This document shows, piece after piece, positions 4,503 to 5,479 of a stretch of 5,479 bases of DNA. The stretch comes from an uncultured Clostridia bacterium. Lineage in GTDB: Bacteria; Bacillota; Clostridia; Christensenellales; Borkfalkiaceae. The stretch spans positions 1-5,479 of the forward strand of contig CAMWUS010000107.1 in the NCBI GenBank assembly GCA_947177495.1, given 5' to 3'. The notes beneath the pieces are model-generated. The model had not been told where the DNA came from, did no database searches, and worked only from the letters and a program-made list of their open reading frames with translations. The stretch's first letter is position 1; the number at the start of each line of letters is the position of its first letter. The translations under genes and the position numbers were made by a program.

Positions 4503-5479
4503 ATGACAGAAAAAGAAACTTCGGTAACGGAAGCGGAATCTACGGCTTCTGCGCCCGTTGCCATGGAAGCAAAGGCTACGCCGAAGCCTAAGGCGAAACC
4601 TAAGACTTCCACGTCTACGGGAGCTAAGACAACGGCTAAGTCCAAGACTTCCGCTTCTGCGGGAACGAAGACTACGACAAAGCCTAAGGCTTCCGCTTCT
4701 ACGGGAACAAAGACGACCGCAAAGTCCAAGACTTCTACGGGAGCTAAGACAACGGCGAAACCTAAAACTACCAAACCTGTGCAAAAGAAAACGGCGACGA
4801 AACCCGAGGGCGTTGAAGGGGTAGCAGAGGAGAAAGAAGAAGTTTTGGCTACCGAACCCGTTTCGGCGGAAGTGAAGGAAGAAATTGTTGCCGAGCCTGT
4901 TCTTGCGGAGAATGAGGAAGTCCAGACTTCAGAATCTGCGCCCGTCGAGGAAGCGGTTTTGGCATCCGAGGTTGCGGCCACGGAAGAGAAAGAGGAACCA
5001 ACTGCACCCGCACAGGAAGAGAAAACGGAATCTGCGCCGAAAGCGTATAGCTCGGAAGATTTGTTTGACGCGGTAACGCCGACGAGCGGAAACAGTATTT
5101 TGGAATGCAAGGGGCTTTGCAAAATGTATTCCAACTTTACGGCGCTCTATCAAGTTGATTTCAGCATTCCTACGGGCGGGATCGTCGGCCTTTTGGGTCC
5201 GAACGGAAGCGGTAAAACGACCTTTATCAAACTTGCAATGGGTATGTTGCATCCCACGTCGGGCGAAATTTTGGTGAACGGCAAAAAGCCCGACCACACG
5301 ACGAGAGCGATTACCGCCTACTTGCCGGATGCCAACTATCTCTGCGATTGGATGAGAGTGGAACAGCAAATTTCTTATTATGCCGATTTCTTCCCCGATT
5401 TCCGCAAAGATAAAGCGCAGGAAATGCTTGCCCGGCTCGGTATCGGGTTGAAGCAAAAAATCAAAGCACTTTCCAAGGG
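4503..5479 (+). CDS. ABC transporter ATP-binding protein with charged repeat N-terminal extension (3' end outside window)
   Basis: This reads as the nucleotide-binding subunit of an ABC transporter, energising a membrane permease that is not in the window. The 325 visible codons form one open frame. Residues 23-101 are basic, with 21 Lys, no acidic residue and no Arg, and include a 14-residue tandem repeat. Residues 102-186 are acidic, with about 26 Glu against five Lys. No aromatic residue occurs before Y182. The ABC domain begins near residue 199 (ILECKGLCKMYSNFTAL). Walker A is GPNGSGKT at 232-239 (5196-5219). The Q-loop region reads TAYLPDANYL, without the usual Gln. The window ends in the signature, LSKG instead of LSGG. 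These features resemble YtrB-like ABC ATPases, which normally begin close to the ABC domain, so the roughly 198-residue extension is abnormal. The gene follows the RHH gene by 10 bases. The ABC call is secure; the transported substrate is unknown. Confidence 0.93.
   Translation, partial: MTEKETSVTEAESTASAPVAMEAKATPKPKAKPKTSTSTGAKTTAKSKTSASAGTKTTTKPKASASTGTKTTAKSKTSTGAKTTAKPKTTKPVQKKTATKPEGVEGVAEEKEEVLATEPVSAEVKEEIVAEPVLAENEEVQTSESAPVEEAVLASEVAATEEKEEPTAPAQEEKTESAPKAYSSEDLFDAVTPTSGNSILECKGLCKMYSNFTALYQVDFSIPTGGIVGLLGPNGSGKTTFIKLAMGMLHPTSGEILVNGKKPDHTTRAITAYLPDANYLCDWMRVEQQISYYADFFPDFRKDKAQEMLARLGIGLKQKIKALSK
4596..4757 (+). repeat. In-frame 42-base tandem repeat (3 full units plus one 36-base unit)
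   Basis: Four units encode 14, 14, 14 and 12 residues: KPKTSTSTGAKTTA (4596-4637), KSKTSASAGTKTTT (4638-4679), KPKASASTGTKTTA (4680-4721) and KSKTSTGAKTTA (4722-4757). A partial unit, KPKTTKP, follows. Units begin alternately with KPK and KSK. Unit 4 lacks two residues and shares an exact 23-base stretch with unit 1 (from TCTACGGG to CAACGGC). All unit lengths are multiples of three, so changes in copy number keep the frame. Confidence 0.9.

Noticed and set aside
4558..4824. Plus-strand Arg/Leu-rich open frame inside the ABC extension
   Set aside because: It is an out-of-frame reading of the repeat array (Lys/Thr/Ala codons shifted into Arg/Leu/Pro), lacks a ribosome binding site, and conflicts with the in-frame start at 4503.
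4448..5134. Long minus-strand open frame (228 codons) opposite the ABC gene extension
   Set aside because: It is the antisense of the low-complexity Lys/Glu/Ala/Thr coding region; its Ser/Val/Ala/Phe-rich product follows from that composition. No ribosome binding site or recognisable domain was seen, and the + strand frame joins a genuine ABC domain.
4313..5479. Toxin-antitoxin or prophage interpretation of the Arc-like gene
   Set aside because: No toxin, integrase or phage gene is adjacent, and the neighbours are membrane-protein and transporter genes with operon-like spacing.

Overview
The window looks like chromosomal DNA of a Gram-positive, Clostridia-like bacterium of moderate GC content, probably an uncultured gut-type lineage. 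The reasons are the mutL–miaA–ynbB-type gene order, MutL with the endonuclease-type C-terminal domain, strong AGGAGG-type ribosome binding sites, and a consensus sigma-A promoter. The genus cannot be read from the sequence. All recognised genes are on the + strand and packing is dense; the only sizeable gap is 84 bases (3251-3334).

Region 1 (1-3250) is a housekeeping block of three translationally overlapping genes: the 3' part of mutL (mismatch repair), miaA (tRNA A37 prenylation; shares 4 bases with mutL) and a PLP enzyme of the YnbB/'aluminium resistance' methionine gamma-lyase-like family (shares 23 bases with miaA). hfq, which often lies directly after miaA, is not at this locus.

Region 2 (3251-3334) is a compact control region. 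A near-perfect sigma-A promoter (TTGACA, 17 bp, TATTAT) is followed at once by two tandem GATATC-centred palindromes with centres 11 bp apart, lying over the expected transcription start. This looks like a repressor operator. No convincing terminator separates it from region 1.

Region 3 (3335-5479) is a tight three-gene unit: a two-TM SPFH/Band 7 membrane protein, a 59-residue Arc-type ribbon-helix-helix protein with a GTG start, and the first 325 codons of an ABC transporter ATPase of the YtrB-like kind. The ATPase carries a roughly 198-residue N-terminal extension. The extension has a Lys-only basic block built on a 14-residue tandem repeat, followed by an acidic Glu-rich block, and it has no aromatic residue before residue 182. 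I infer that the cassette is a repressor-controlled membrane or envelope-response module combining a membrane scaffold, a DNA-binding protein and an ABC exporter. The ATPase's charged tail and the operator/RHH pair are the most unusual things here. The ABC permease and any GntR-type regulator would lie beyond the right edge.
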